Positions 52,687 to 62,480 are shown, numbered from the stretch's first letter. The stretch is 64,000 nucleotides of DNA from an uncultured Clostridia bacterium (GCA_947631385.1 CANRLE010000001.1:5786-69785); one strand, 5' to 3'. Numbers and translations: made by a program. The notes: a model not told the origin generated them from the letters alone.

Positions 52687-53880
52687 TTAAGACGTTTCTA
52701 ATTCTTTTTTTAATTTTTCTAGTTCTTTTTTATCAATTTGGGTCATGTCAATTATAAATTCATCACTTGTTTTCCTTTTTATCATTTCTTTTACAATTTG
52801 TATCATTTTTTGTTCTTTTCCTGTTTCTATTCCTTTCTCTATTCCTGTTTCCATTCCTTCCTTTATTCCTTTTTCTATCCCTTTTTTCATTCCCTTTTTC
52901 ATTCCTTTTTCCATTCCTTTTTCCATTCCTTTTTCCATTCCTTTTTCCATTCCTTTTTCCATTCCTGCTTTCAAACCTCTTTCTTCTCCTCTTTTAAATC
53001 CATTTTCTTCTGCTATTCTGTCCTTTTCTCTTCTCTCTTCTAATACCTCTATAAATAATCTTTCAAAATTTGTCATGTTTTCTTCTCCTCCTTTTCCTTC
53101 CATCAATTTTTTATATCTTTCTATTTCTTCTTTATCCAATTTCTTTCGTATATCATTTGAGTATGTTAACATGATTTTTATACATCTCATTTCTTCTTCT
53201 GTTAATCCTTTTTTTACTAGTTTTTCTATTACTTGATTGAATTCGCCTTTCGTCTCTATCTTTTCAAATAACAATGCTTTCGATAATTCTGTCTTTTCTT
53301 CTATTAATTCTTCTATACTATAATCATTTATATCTACTAGATTGTACTTTGGATATTCCAATTTTTTGATATTTTCATATTTTTCCTGCTTCTCACTTAT
53401 ACTTTGAGGCACATCCCACTTCTTTTTTCCTGTATATAACACAATTGGACATATTAGTGGGTATTTTTCATTTATTTTTATGTCTCTCTTTTTCCCTATT
53501 ATTAGTTGTAAACAATATTCTAACATCCTCTCTGGCATTTTGTTATCTATTGTGCTTTGATGTTCTACTATGAAATATACTTCTTTTTCTTTTATTTTAT
53601 ATATGATGTCTGATTCCTTCGTCTTGAAATTCGATGTTATAAATTTTGTATTATATTTTTCTATATCACCCTCTCCTATTTGTATTTTTCTTTCGTCTAT
53701 TACATATTTTTTTATGAATTCTATAAATTCTTTCTTATTATCCAATGTTTCTTTAAAAATTTTATCATGATATTGATGTGTTTCTTCTTTTTGATATTCT
53801 TCTTCATCTTCATGTACTACTAATGGCATTGGAAATCTTTCAATATATTTCCAATAATCTTTTGGCGTAAAAATTACCAT
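52687..53880 (-). CDS. Rpn-family PD-(D/E)XK nuclease with (KGME)n tail
   Basis: 397-residue paralogue of the Rpn gene ending at 2721. The core is ESDIIYKIKEKEVYFIVEHQ, then IDNKMPERMLEYCLQL. The C-terminal third is a low-complexity helix of tandem KGME tetrapeptides and variants (about residues 305-355). I chose ATG 53880, 7 bases after AGGAGG; the ATG at 53886 is 1 base from it. The matching geometry in the first Rpn gene supports this. Monocistronic with its own terminator. Recombination-promoting nuclease activity is inferred from family membership only. Confidence 0.85.
   Translation of the reverse strand: MVIFTPKDYWKYIERFPMPLVVHEDEEEYQKEETHQYHDKIFKETLDNKKEFIEFIKKYVIDERKIQIGEGDIEKYNTKFITSNFKTKESDIIYKIKEKEVYFIVEHQSTIDNKMPERMLEYCLQLIIGKKRDIKINEKYPLICPIVLYTGKKKWDVPQSISEKQEKYENIKKLEYPKYNLVDINDYSIEELIEEKTELSKALLFEKIETKGEFNQVIEKLVKKGLTEEEMRCIKIMLTYSNDIRKKLDKEEIERYKKLMEGKGGEENMTNFERLFIEVLEERREKDRIAEENGFKRGEERGLKAGMEKGMEKGMEKGMEKGMEKGMKKGMKKGIEKGIKEGMETGIEKGIETGKEQKMIQIVKEMIKRKTSDEFIIDMTQIDKKELEKLKKELETS
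52820..52978. repeat. 12-bp tandem repeat encoding (Met-Glu-Lys-Gly)n
   Basis: Imperfect 12-base units (TTTTTCCATTCC on the plus strand), the central five almost identical. They sit inside the Rpn gene and keep the frame, so copy-number changes would alter tail length without inactivating it. Confidence 0.85.
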
Positions 53881-54197
53881 ATACATTCCTCCTTATAGTA
53901 TAATTTTTATTTGCTTATTCGTCAATTTTTATTTTGCAGTAAAATTGTGTTTTTTCTTTTGTTATTACTGTTTTTTACCTTTTATCGCCTTCTTTCTCTT
54001 TTTTACTTTTTTCTTGGAATTTTTTTAGATTTAAATTAATAAAGATATAAAATTTATTGATTGTGCCACTATTATAGTATCTTTATTTCAAAAAGTCAAT
54101 ACTGTCACACATTTTTATTACCAAAAATTGTACCTTTTCATATAATAAAATAAGTAGTATAATATATTTAGTAGTTGTTAAGGAGGAATTTAACTTT
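53881..54197. other. Divergent intergenic region, Rpn and MecA genes
   Basis: 317 bases without a gene. It holds the blocks shared with the first Rpn locus (54022-54037 and 54045-54059), a TATAAT at 54172-54177 with a weak TTTTCA 17 bases upstream that may drive the MecA gene, and AAGGAGG at 54180-54186. Nothing else is recognisable. Confidence 0.5.
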
Positions 54198-54839
54198 ATG
54201 AAAATAGAAAAGTTGACAGAAAATAAAATTAGAGTAATCATCAATTCTGACGAAATAGAAAAAATAAATCTTAATTTTCATTCTATAATGACAAAAGCTG
54301 TTGATACACAAGGTCTCTTCTTTGATATTTTAAAAAAAGCTGAAAAAGAAGTCAATTTTCATACAGACGGATGTAAGTTACTAGTAGAAGCTTTTTCTTC
54401 TTATAATGACTTTTGGGTTTTTATGATAACAAAATATAAGAAAAATGATGACTCGATTAAAAATGAAACTGATTTCTCTAAAAAGAAATTAACTGTGAAA
54501 AGAAAACCTAACATTTTTAATTCTTGCAAAATTTATGACTTTCAAGACTTTAATACCTTCTGTGACTTTTGTACTTCTTTAAATAAAATTAAAGTTTTTG
54601 ATATTAAAAAGTTATGTAAAAATTCATCTTTATATAAATATAATTATACATATCATTTAGTTCTGTCAAACATTAATGAGCAGTATATTCATAAAGATAT
54701 TTTCTTTTCTTTAATTTCGGAATTTGCTAAAATTATTAAACATTCTGAAAGTTTTGAAAATAAATTATTAGAACATGGTGAATTAATTATAAAGAAAAAT
54801 GCTATTATAGTTGCTAAAGACTTAGGAACTTCTCTATAA
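54198..54839 (+). CDS. mecA: MecA-type adaptor protein
   Basis: 213-residue protein of the MecA family, adaptors that deliver substrates such as ComK to ClpC-ClpP. The N-terminus MKIEKLTENKIRVIINSDEI matches the family's start, the middle is variable, and the C-terminal domain (KIIKHSESFENKLLEHGELIIKKNAI) has the family's length and layout. AAGGAGG lies 12 bases upstream. It is unrelated to the beta-lactam resistance gene of the same name. ClpC and the substrate are not in the window. Confidence 0.78.
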   Translation: MKIEKLTENKIRVIINSDEIEKINLNFHSIMTKAVDTQGLFFDILKKAEKEVNFHTDGCKLLVEAFSSYNDFWVFMITKYKKNDDSIKNETDFSKKKLTVKRKPNIFNSCKIYDFQDFNTFCDFCTSLNKIKVFDIKKLCKNSSLYKYNYTYHLVLSNINEQYIHKDIFFSLISEFAKIIKHSESFENKLLEHGELIIKKNAIIVAKDLGTSL

Positions 54840-54840
54840 A

Positions 54841-54888
54841 AAAAATCATTGACATGTAAAAGTGGAATTCTACATGTCAATGATTTTT
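54841..54888. terminator. Bidirectional terminator between mecA and the M23 gene
   Basis: Perfect 18-bp arms AAAAATCATTGACATGTA (54841-54858) / TACATGTCAATGATTTTT (54871-54888) with A- and T-rich ends, so it works on both strands. Confidence 0.92.
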
Positions 54889-55900
54889 AATATACATAGT
54901 ATTGAGGATTATATGCTACACCATTTACTCTTACCTCTAGATGTAAATGTGGTCCTGTTGAATTTCCAGTTGAACCAACTGCTGCTATAGTTTGTCCTTG
55001 CGAAACTTGTGTTCCAGCAGTTACATATATTTTACTACAATGAGCATAATATGTTTGTACGCCATTTCCATGCGTAATAACTACCATATTTCCAAATGAA
55101 CCTTGACGCCCTGAAAATGTTACCGTACCAGATGCTGCTGCTGCAATTGGCGTACCTGTTGATGCAGCAATGTCTAGTCCAGTATGTGATGACCTTCTTA
55201 TTGCACTTCCTACACCAAATCTTGAAGTAATTATTCCAGAAATTGGTCTAATAAGATTTATTCCTATATTTGGTTTTGCAGATGAAGTAGTTAAAGATGT
55301 ATTCACACTTCCTGTTGTTTTATATACTGCTGAACCGTTTTTAGCAACAGCTATTACTTTTGCTGGTTCTACATATAGTTTGGAAACTGCTTCTTCTGAT
55401 GTAACTAAATCTTGTATATTTTGCTCATATTTTTCTACAATAGATATTCTCTCTATATTTGCACTGTTTTTTTCCTTTAATCCATTTACTACTTTTTCTG
55501 CTTCTTCAAAATTGGCTACATATAATTTTTCTTCTTGGTTTTCTAATATTGCATAATAGCGATAATATGTAATTCCTTGTTCTTTAACTTTATTAAATAT
55601 TTCTTCATCATTTGGTACTACATCTTTTTTTAATAAACATAACTGATATTCAGGAAGATTTTCTACTTGGACAAAAGCTACATTTTGATTTCCTTCTTCC
55701 CCATTTTTTATATAACTATTGATTTCTTGTTGTAATGCTGATTTATCTTCTGTGTAACCTACTTGTTCACCTTGTATGAAAACACTATAAGTAGGCTTGT
55801 ATAAAAAAGCAACTGTACCTATGATTATAAAAATGGAAACTAGAAAAAGAACGATGATTTTTATGCTTCTTTTTGTATGTATCATTACTTTTTTAAACAT
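54887..55900 (-). CDS. M23-family peptidoglycan endopeptidase
   Basis: 337-residue membrane-anchored peptidase. One membrane helix (residues 12-33), a helical/alpha-beta stalk (35-200), and a C-terminal LytM domain with the zinc ligands in SSHTGLDIA and the HLHLEVR motif near the end. It ends GVAYNPQYYVY as typical M23 proteins do. It probably cuts peptide cross-bridges outside the membrane during growth or sporulation. Monocistronic. Confidence 0.92.
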   Translation of the reverse strand: MFKKVMIHTKRSIKIIVLFLVSIFIIIGTVAFLYKPTYSVFIQGEQVGYTEDKSALQQEINSYIKNGEEGNQNVAFVQVENLPEYQLCLLKKDVVPNDEEIFNKVKEQGITYYRYYAILENQEEKLYVANFEEAEKVVNGLKEKNSANIERISIVEKYEQNIQDLVTSEEAVSKLYVEPAKVIAVAKNGSAVYKTTGSVNTSLTTSSAKPNIGINLIRPISGIITSRFGVGSAIRRSSHTGLDIAASTGTPIAAAASGTVTFSGRQGSFGNMVVITHGNGVQTYYAHCSKIYVTAGTQVSQGQTIAAVGSTGNSTGPHLHLEVRVNGVAYNPQYYVY

Positions 55901-56053
55901 GCTTTTATAAATCTCCTTTGTGTTTTTTCATTGTAATAATATTGTAATATTCTATTTTTTGCAAAGAGTTTGCTTTTCCAATTTCCGTAGATTTTTTTAC
56001 TTTTTTGATGTTTATCTTCTTTTTCTTTGGTTTATCTCATATTTTCATTTCTC

Positions 56054-56083
56054 TTGACATTTATTTGTTGATTTATATATAAT
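56054..56083 (+). promoter_or_regulatory. purE promoter
   Basis: TTGACA (56054-56059), 18-base spacer, TATAAT (56078-56083). Only about 30 bases of leader precede purE, too short for a purine riboswitch. Confidence 0.75.
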
Positions 56084-56121
56084 GACATCATAAATTGTAT
56101 ATTTTATCAAGGAGGAAAATT

Positions 56122-56646
56122 ATGAAAAATATTGACGTTTCTATAATTATGGGTAGTGATTCGGATTTACCAATTATGAAAGATTGCGCCAAGTTTTTAG
56201 AAAAAATGGGCATTTCTTATGAAATTAAAATTCTTTCTGTTCATCGTACACCAGAAAAAGCAACTGAATATGCAAAAGCTTTAAAAGAAAATGGAGTTAA
56301 AGTTGTTATTGCGGGTGCAGGCGGTGCAGCTCATCTTCCAGGTGTATTTGCTGCAATGCTACCAACTGTTCCAGTAATCGGTATTCCTATTCATACAAAA
56401 ACTTTGGGAGGAGTTGACTCTCTATATTCTATTGTGCAAATGCCTTCTGGTATTCCAGTGGCAACTGTTGCTATCAATGGTGCAAAAAATGCTGCAATTT
56501 TGGCAACTTCTATTTTAACTATTGGAAATGAAGATTTGAAAAACAAGTTATCTAATTTTAAAAATTCTTTAAAGGATGCTGTATCAACTAAAGATGAAAA
56601 ATTGCAAGAATTAGGCATAGACACTTATTTAGATAATATGAAATAG
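56122..56646 (+). CDS. purE: N5-carboxyaminoimidazole ribonucleotide mutase, class I
   Basis: 174-residue PurE catalysing N5-CAIR to CAIR. The GSDSDLPIM phosphate loop (residues 11-19), SVHRTPEKA and the AGAGGAAHLPGV loop are intact. ATG 56122 follows AAGGAGG; in-frame codons upstream lie in the leader. Class I PurE normally needs PurK, which is not in the window. First gene of a two-gene unit with purC. Confidence 0.94.
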   Translation: MKNIDVSIIMGSDSDLPIMKDCAKFLEKMGISYEIKILSVHRTPEKATEYAKALKENGVKVVIAGAGGAAHLPGVFAAMLPTVPVIGIPIHTKTLGGVDSLYSIVQMPSGIPVATVAINGAKNAAILATSILTIGNEDLKNKLSNFKNSLKDAVSTKDEKLQELGIDTYLDNMK

Positions 56647-56674
56647 TTAATTTTTATAAAAAGGTGGTTTTAAT

Positions 56675-57529
56675 ATGAAAAAATTAAGTAGTGGCAAAGT
56701 TCGTGAAATTTATGAAATAGATGATGATAAGCTTTTACTTGTTGTATCTAATAGGATTTCTGCTTTTGACTATATATTACCAACTCCTGTTCCTAATAAA
56801 GGAAAAATCTTAAATCAAATTTCAAAATTCTGGTTTGATTATATTAAGGATATTATTCCAAATCATATGATTTCAACAGATATAAATGATTTTCCTGCTG
56901 AATTCCAAACACCAGAATTTGAAGGAAGAAGTATGCTAGTAAAAAAATTAAAAATGATTCCTGTAGAATGTATCGTAAGAGGATATATTACAGGTTCTGG
57001 TTGGAAAAGTTATCAAAAAGATGGTAGTGTTTGCGGTATTACATTACCTGCAGGTCTACAAGAATCTGAAAAGTTACCAGAGCCAATTTTTACACCAACA
57101 ACTAAAGCACAGGAAGGACATGATGAAAATATATCTTTTGATGAAGTTTGTAATTTGATTGGAAAAGATTTAGCAGAAGAATTACGTAGTAAAACAATTG
57201 AAATTTATAAAAAATGTGCAGATTATGCTTTGACTAAAGGTGTTATTATCGCAGATACTAAATTTGAATTCGGCATAAATGAAGAAGGTAAATTAGTAAT
57301 TGGCGATGAAGCACTAACTCCAGATTCTAGTAGGTTTTGGCCTGCTTCAGATTATGAAGTTGGTAGAAGTCAAAAAAGTTTTGATAAACAGTATATGCGT
57401 GATTGGATTAAATCTACTGGTTATGATCCTCAAGCTGGAACTCCAATTCCAGAAGATGTTATTAAAACAACTGCTAATAAATATAAAGAAGCTTATAAAC
57501 TACTTACTGGAAAAGATTTTAATGCATAA
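56675..57529 (+). CDS. purC: SAICAR synthetase
   Basis: 284-residue phosphoribosylaminoimidazole-succinocarboxamide synthase that adds aspartate to CAIR using ATP. Motifs: SSGKVREIYEI, SNRISAFDYILPTPVPNKG, VECIVRGYITGSGWKSY and IADTKFEFG, then DEALTPDSSRFW. It is of the long (about 290-residue) type. It lies 28 bases after purE. Confidence 0.95.
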   Translation: MKKLSSGKVREIYEIDDDKLLLVVSNRISAFDYILPTPVPNKGKILNQISKFWFDYIKDIIPNHMISTDINDFPAEFQTPEFEGRSMLVKKLKMIPVECIVRGYITGSGWKSYQKDGSVCGITLPAGLQESEKLPEPIFTPTTKAQEGHDENISFDEVCNLIGKDLAEELRSKTIEIYKKCADYALTKGVIIADTKFEFGINEEGKLVIGDEALTPDSSRFWPASDYEVGRSQKSFDKQYMRDWIKSTGYDPQAGTPIPEDVIKTTANKYKEAYKLLTGKDFNA

Positions 57530-57541
57530 AAACAAAGAAAG

Positions 57542-57576
57542 AAGGATTATGGGGCCGTCCCCAAATCCTTTTTTCA
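57542..57576. terminator. Bidirectional terminator, copy 2 of the dispersed palindrome
   Basis: AAGGATT (57542-57548) / AATCCTT (57564-57570) around GGGGCCGTCCCC, with T-rich flanks on the plus side. It separates convergent purC and purF. Confidence 0.8.
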
Positions 57577-57578
57577 TT

Positions 57579-59000
57579 TCAAATTTTTATTCTTTCAAAA
57601 CGGTCTTTATCTATTTCTTTTGGCACTTCTATTGGATACTTATGTGTAAAGCAACCTTCGCAAAAATCACTTACTTTGCAATCTTTTGTTATCTCCTTTA
57701 GACTATCCAAACTCAAATACTCTAGAGTGTCAGCACCAATTTCTTGTCTTATTTCTTCTACTGTTTTTCCATTAGCAATTAGATTTTCTTTTTTGTCAAT
57801 ATCTGTACCAAAATAACAAATATCTACAAATGGTGGAGCAGCTACACGAATATGTACTTCTTTTGCACCTGCTTCTTTTAAAGTTTTTATAATTCGTGTT
57901 AATGTTGTTCCCCTTACAATGGAATCATCTACTAAAACAATGCTTTTCCCTTTTACTGTGTGTTTTAATGGATTTAATTTTAGGTTCACAAGTTTTCGCC
58001 TCTTGCTTTGGGTATTTTGGATAAATGTTCTACCTATGTATTTACTTTTTATAAATACAACATCATATGGAATTTTAGATTCTTTTGAATAACCAAGTGC
58101 TGCATCAATTCCAGAGTCTGGGACTCCAGCTACGATATCAGCTTTTACTGGCGCTTGCTTTGCTAGACAGCGTCCCGCATTTTCGCGGAAAATATGCACA
58201 TTTATTCCATCAATTGTGGAATCTGGTCTAGCAAAATAAATATATTCAAATACACACATTCCTTTTTTTTCATTTGGTAAAAATTTTTCACTTGTTACTT
58301 CATTATTTGAGACAATTACTATTTCCCCTGGTTCAATATCACGCTCAAATTCAGCTCCCATAATATCCAATGCACAACTTTCAGAAGCAAATACAACATC
58401 ATCTCCATAACGTCCAATGCAAAGAGGTCTAAATCCTTGAGGGTCTCTTACTGCTATTAATTTTTGTGAAGACATAATTAATAATGAATAAGCACCTTTG
58501 ATTATTTTCATAGTATTTTTCACAGCTTCTTCAATTGATTTTGTCTTTAATCTTTCTCTTACAATTACATGGCATATTATTTCAGTATCACTTGTCGTAG
58601 TAAAAATTGCTCCTTGTTCTTCTAATTCTCTTTTTAGTTCTACTGCATTAGTTAAATTTCCATTATGCACTATGGCTAGATTCCCTTTTTTATGCCTTAC
58701 TACCATTGGTTGTGCATTTTCTTTCTTACTAACTCCAGTAGTGGAATAGCGAACATGTCCTATAGCCATTTTTCCTTGTGGTAAACTATGTTGTACTTCT
58801 TTAGTAAATACATCTGATACTAATCCTACATCTTTGTGAAAACGTATAATTCCATCTTCATTAATAGCAACACCACAGCTTTCTTCTCCTCTGTGCTGTA
58901 AAGCTGACAAACCAATACAAACTTGTCCAACTAAGTCTTCTTTTTCTTCTTTCGTATATATTCCAAATACTCCACATTCTTCTTTCAATTTGTTAAACAT
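57579..59000 (-). CDS. purF: Amidophosphoribosyltransferase
   Basis: 473-residue enzyme for the committed step PRPP + Gln to phosphoribosylamine. A short propeptide (MFNKLKEE) precedes the nucleophile Cys9 (CGVFGIY), as in the Bacillus type. The glutaminase domain has the YSTTGVS region, and the PRTase loop is IVLVDDSIVRGTTL. Cysteines in VFEYIYF context, ICYFG and FCEGCF fit the 4Fe-4S-containing class. It is on the strand opposite to purC and divergent from purN. Confidence 0.96.
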   Translation of the reverse strand: MFNKLKEECGVFGIYTKEEKEDLVGQVCIGLSALQHRGEESCGVAINEDGIIRFHKDVGLVSDVFTKEVQHSLPQGKMAIGHVRYSTTGVSKKENAQPMVVRHKKGNLAIVHNGNLTNAVELKRELEEQGAIFTTTSDTEIICHVIVRERLKTKSIEEAVKNTMKIIKGAYSLLIMSSQKLIAVRDPQGFRPLCIGRYGDDVVFASESCALDIMGAEFERDIEPGEIVIVSNNEVTSEKFLPNEKKGMCVFEYIYFARPDSTIDGINVHIFRENAGRCLAKQAPVKADIVAGVPDSGIDAALGYSKESKIPYDVVFIKSKYIGRTFIQNTQSKRRKLVNLKLNPLKHTVKGKSIVLVDDSIVRGTTLTRIIKTLKEAGAKEVHIRVAAPPFVDICYFGTDIDKKENLIANGKTVEEIRQEIGADTLEYLSLDSLKEITKDCKVSDFCEGCFTHKYPIEVPKEIDKDRFERIKI

Positions 59001-59029
59001 TTCTTTTTTCCTTTCTTTCTATTGTTTAT

Positions 59030-59058
59030 TTGACTTTATCCTTTTTTCATGCTAAACT
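59030..59058 (+). promoter_or_regulatory. purN promoter
   Basis: TTGACT (59030-59035), 17-base spacer, TAAACT (59053-59058), in the 87-base gap between divergent purF and purN. Confidence 0.5.
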
Positions 59059-59087
59059 ACTTTTAATATATCTTAGGAGGTCACTTT

Positions 59088-59663
59088 ATGTACAATTTAG
59101 TTATTTTTGCTTCTGGTAATGGTTCTACTTTACAGGCTGTCATCGACAGTATAAATGAGCACAAATTAGAAGCGCAAATTAATTTAGTTGTTTCTGATAA
59201 TCCAAATGCTTATGCTTTAAAAAGGGCAGAAATTAATAATATAAATACATATATTATTCAAAATAAAGATTTTTCACAAAGAGATGCAGAATTAGCAAAT
59301 GTTCTTTCCGCATATCCTATCGACCTTATCGTTCTTGCTGGTTATTTAAAAATGATTGGTCCAAAACTAATTGAAAATTATACAATTATCAATACTCACC
59401 CTTCTTTGTTACCAAAGTATGGTGGAAAAGGAATGCATGGTATGCATGTACATGAAGCCGTTATAAAGGCTAAAGAACATTATAGTGGCGCAACCATCCA
59501 TTTTGTAAATCAAGAATATGATAAAGGTACTATTATTAGTCAAACAAAGGTAGAAGTTTTACCAGATGACACAGCTGAAACTTTGTCTGCTAAGGTACAA
59601 GCCGCTGAAAAAATTCAATTAATCAAAGTTCTAAATCAATTTGTTCAAAATAATAAAAATTAG
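59088..59663 (+). CDS. purN: Phosphoribosylglycinamide formyltransferase
   Basis: 191-residue folate-dependent GAR transformylase. Motifs: FASGNGSTLQAVID at the N-terminus, LAGYLKMIGPKLI, the catalytic NTHPSLLPKYGGKGMHG and SGATIHFVNQEYDKGTII. AGGAGG precedes ATG 59088. It sits alone on the plus strand between purF and purD. Confidence 0.95.
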   Translation: MYNLVIFASGNGSTLQAVIDSINEHKLEAQINLVVSDNPNAYALKRAEINNINTYIIQNKDFSQRDAELANVLSAYPIDLIVLAGYLKMIGPKLIENYTIINTHPSLLPKYGGKGMHGMHVHEAVIKAKEHYSGATIHFVNQEYDKGTIISQTKVEVLPDDTAETLSAKVQAAEKIQLIKVLNQFVQNNKN

Positions 59664-59667
59664 GAAA

Positions 59668-59695
59668 AGGATTTGGGGACAACCCCATAATCCTT
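59668..59695. terminator. Terminator, copy 3 (inverted) of the dispersed palindrome
   Basis: AAGGATT (59668-59674) / AATCCTT (59689-59695) around GGGGACAACCCC. It is the reverse complement of the copy at 57542 apart from two loop bases. It separates convergent purN and purD. Confidence 0.75.
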
Positions 59696-59699
59696 ATTC

Positions 59700-60998
59700 T
59701 TAATGTTCATAAATTTCCCCAATATCTTTTCTATAATCCAATTTTGTATCAATATTATTTTCCATCGCATCATATGCCTTTTCTTTTGCTTCCTCTAGTG
59801 TTTTACCATAAGTATGAATTGCAAATAGTCTAGATGTTCCTACTGAACTATAAAGATTTTCTCCTATTTGCTTTGTACTAGCAAAATAAATTTTAGCATT
59901 TTTTTCTTTAATTTGCTTTGTATTTAAAGAAAATTCACAAGGTTCCCCTTTTTTTATAGCATAATCTGGACTTACCACATAAACTGTAAAAGTATAATTA
60001 TGTTTGAATTTGCAATTCTCTGTTGATAAATTTTGCATCCATATATTTTCCATTACTTCTGGAAATGGCGTATCTAAAGTATTCAATACATTAATTGCTT
60101 CTGGATCTCCAAATCTTGCATTAAATTCAATAAACTTTATGCCTTGTTGGCATTTGAAAAATCCACCATAGATAACTCCTGTAAATTCCAAACTGTCTTT
60201 ATTAACATATTGTATTGCATCTTGTATCAATTTACTACATTCATCTATATCCTTTTGCTCTAAAAATGGTAATAATCCATTTTCAAAGCTAAGACATCCC
60301 ATTCCACCAGTTCCCGGTCCTTTATCCCCATCAAATCTATAAGGATAATCAAAAGTAGTTGGAGTTACTACAATATTTTTTCCATCTGTCAATGCCATTA
60401 CTGTAAATTCTCTGCCTTGTACTTTATCTTGGATAATTACTCTTCCATCTGCTTCTATACAAGATTTTGCATAATCAAATCCCTCTTGCTTTCCTTTGAA
60501 ATGAATACCTCCTACTTTTACTCCTTTTCCTCCTGTTAATCCTTCTGGTTTTACAACAAAGCTGTCATCTTCATAGTTCTCCATTACTTTTTCTAGCTCT
60601 TCTATGCTTGTTATACTTTCATTTTTTATTACCATCTCTGGAGCTAATTTTTTAACTATATCAAGAGCATAGCTTTTGCTCCATTCTAGTTTTGCACCTT
60701 GTGATGTTGGACCAAAGGTTTTTAGTCCAAGTTCTCTTGCTAGGTCTATCAAACCTTCTTGTAATAGGTTGTCTTGACTAACCACACATGCTTCGATATT
60801 TTCTTCTTGTATGAATTTTTTTACCAATTCTTTGTCAAATGGATCACCTATTAAATATTTTCCGTTTGATTTTTCAACTTGCTCTACTATTGATGGATTT
60901 GCATATGGCATAATAACATACAACATAAATCCTTTGCTAATTTGTTCTGCTAATACCGCTTCTCTTCCACCATTTCCTAATAATAAACATTTTTTCAT
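59700..60998 (-). CDS. purD: Phosphoribosylamine-glycine ligase
   Basis: 432-residue ATP-grasp ligase making GAR. Motifs: LLLGNGGREAVLAEQ (N-terminal), VVKPEGLTGGKGVKVGG, GPGTGGMGCLS and FNARFGDPEAINVL. Third gene of a minus-strand purL-purB-purD unit. Normal length, no CGG codon. Confidence 0.95.
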   Translation of the reverse strand: MKKCLLLGNGGREAVLAEQISKGFMLYVIMPYANPSIVEQVEKSNGKYLIGDPFDKELVKKFIQEENIEACVVSQDNLLQEGLIDLARELGLKTFGPTSQGAKLEWSKSYALDIVKKLAPEMVIKNESITSIEELEKVMENYEDDSFVVKPEGLTGGKGVKVGGIHFKGKQEGFDYAKSCIEADGRVIIQDKVQGREFTVMALTDGKNIVVTPTTFDYPYRFDGDKGPGTGGMGCLSFENGLLPFLEQKDIDECSKLIQDAIQYVNKDSLEFTGVIYGGFFKCQQGIKFIEFNARFGDPEAINVLNTLDTPFPEVMENIWMQNLSTENCKFKHNYTFTVYVVSPDYAIKKGEPCEFSLNTKQIKEKNAKIYFASTKQIGENLYSSVGTSRLFAIHTYGKTLEEAKEKAYDAMENNIDTKLDYRKDIGEIYEH

Positions 60999-61019
60999 CT
61001 ATTTTTTTGACTCCTTCTT

Positions 61020-62453
61020 TTATACATTTACTTCTACTTCTATGTCTTTTATTAAATCGCTATATCTTTCTAGAACAGGATTTACTCTATTTTCTATGAA
61101 ATCAACTACTTGTGCTGGTGCTCTTCCACATAAATTGCTTGGGTTTAAGGCTTGCATGATTTCTTCTTCGGTTAATCCAAATGTCTCGTCCTTCGCAATT
61201 CTTTGTACTAAGTCATTTGGTCTTCCTAATTCTTTTACTTGCTTTCCTGCTTCCATAGAATAAACTCTTATTTTTTCATGTAATTCTTGTCTATCTCCAC
61301 CTTTTAAAACCGCATTCATTAGGATTTCTTCTGTTGCCATGAAAGGTAATTCTTGCATCATATTAGTTTTTATAACATTTTCATATACAACTATGTTTTT
61401 GGAAATGTTCGCATATAAAATTAATATTGCGTCTACTGCTAAGAAACTTTCTGGTACACATATTCTTTTGTTTGCAGAGTCATCTAAGGTTCTTTCTAAC
61501 CATTGTGTTGCTGCAGTAATGGTAGGGTCTAAACTTAATGTCATTACATGTCTTGCTAGAGAATTAATCCTTTCACTTCTCATTGGATTTCTCTTATATG
61601 CCATAGCAGAAGAACCTATTTGTCCTTTTTCAAATGGCTCTTCTAGTTCTTTTTCATGTTGTAATAATCTCATGTCATTAGCAAATTTTGAACAACTTTG
61701 TGCAATTTGTGATAATACACTTAAGACTCTTGTGTCTAACTTTCTCGTATATGTTTGTCCAGAAACTGGATAAACTTTATCAAATCCCATCTTTTTAGCA
61801 ATTTTATCATCTATTTGTTTCACTTTTTCTTCGTCTTTAAATAGTTTCATAAAGCTTTCTTGCGTTCCTGTTGTCCCTTTACATCCTAGCAACTTCATAT
61901 GACTTTGTACAAATTCTAATTCTTCTAAGTCTTCTAATAAATCTTGCATCCATAATGTAGCTCTTTTTCCTACTGTTGTTAATTGTGCTGGTTGAAAATG
62001 TGTATATCCTAAACAAGTGATGTCTTTATTATCCATTGCAAACTTTTTTAAGTTACTAATTACTAGAATTAATTTTTGCTTGATTAGTTTTAAAGCTTCT
62101 GACATTAGTATAATATCTGTGTTATCTGTTACATAGCATGACGTTGCTCCTAAATGTATGATTGGCTTTGCTGTTGGACATTTTAACCCAAATTCATATA
62201 CATGTGCCATAACATCATGACGACATTCTTTTTCTCTTTTACTTACAATATCATAATCTATATTGTGTATATTTTCTTTCATTTCTTTGATTTGCTCTTC
62301 TGTAATATCAATTCCTAATTCCCTTTCAGTTTCTGCAAGTGCTACCCATAATTTTCTCCAAGTTGAGTATTTACTGTCATTTGACCATAAACGATTCATT
62401 TCTTCACTAGCATATCTCCCAGAAAGTGGCGTAACATATTTTTCATTTTCCAT
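61020..62453 (-). CDS. purB: Adenylosuccinate lyase
   Basis: 477-residue fumarase/aspartase-superfamily lyase acting on SAICAR and adenylosuccinate. The signature GSSAMAYKRNPMRSERI and the catalytic histidine regions RHDVMAHVYEFG and GYTHFQPAQLTT are present. It is of the longer, eukaryote-like type (about 475 residues) rather than the 430-residue Bacillus type. Lies between purL and purD with about 25-base gaps. Confidence 0.95.
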   Translation of the reverse strand: MENEKYVTPLSGRYASEEMNRLWSNDSKYSTWRKLWVALAETERELGIDITEEQIKEMKENIHNIDYDIVSKREKECRHDVMAHVYEFGLKCPTAKPIIHLGATSCYVTDNTDIILMSEALKLIKQKLILVISNLKKFAMDNKDITCLGYTHFQPAQLTTVGKRATLWMQDLLEDLEELEFVQSHMKLLGCKGTTGTQESFMKLFKDEEKVKQIDDKIAKKMGFDKVYPVSGQTYTRKLDTRVLSVLSQIAQSCSKFANDMRLLQHEKELEEPFEKGQIGSSAMAYKRNPMRSERINSLARHVMTLSLDPTITAATQWLERTLDDSANKRICVPESFLAVDAILILYANISKNIVVYENVIKTNMMQELPFMATEEILMNAVLKGGDRQELHEKIRVYSMEAGKQVKELGRPNDLVQRIAKDETFGLTEEEIMQALNPSNLCGRAPAQVVDFIENRVNPVLERYSDLIKDIEVEVNV

Positions 62454-62480
62454 TTTTCTTCTCCTTTTGGCATATATTTA

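Noticed and set aside
52738..53236. Plus-strand ORFs opposite the second Rpn gene
   Set aside because: They are low-complexity readings (Phe/Ser/Pro-rich) of the KGME-coding repeat; they have no ribosome sites.
56084..56121. Purine riboswitch before purE
   Set aside because: Too short for the aptamer; no three-way junction sequence could be made out.
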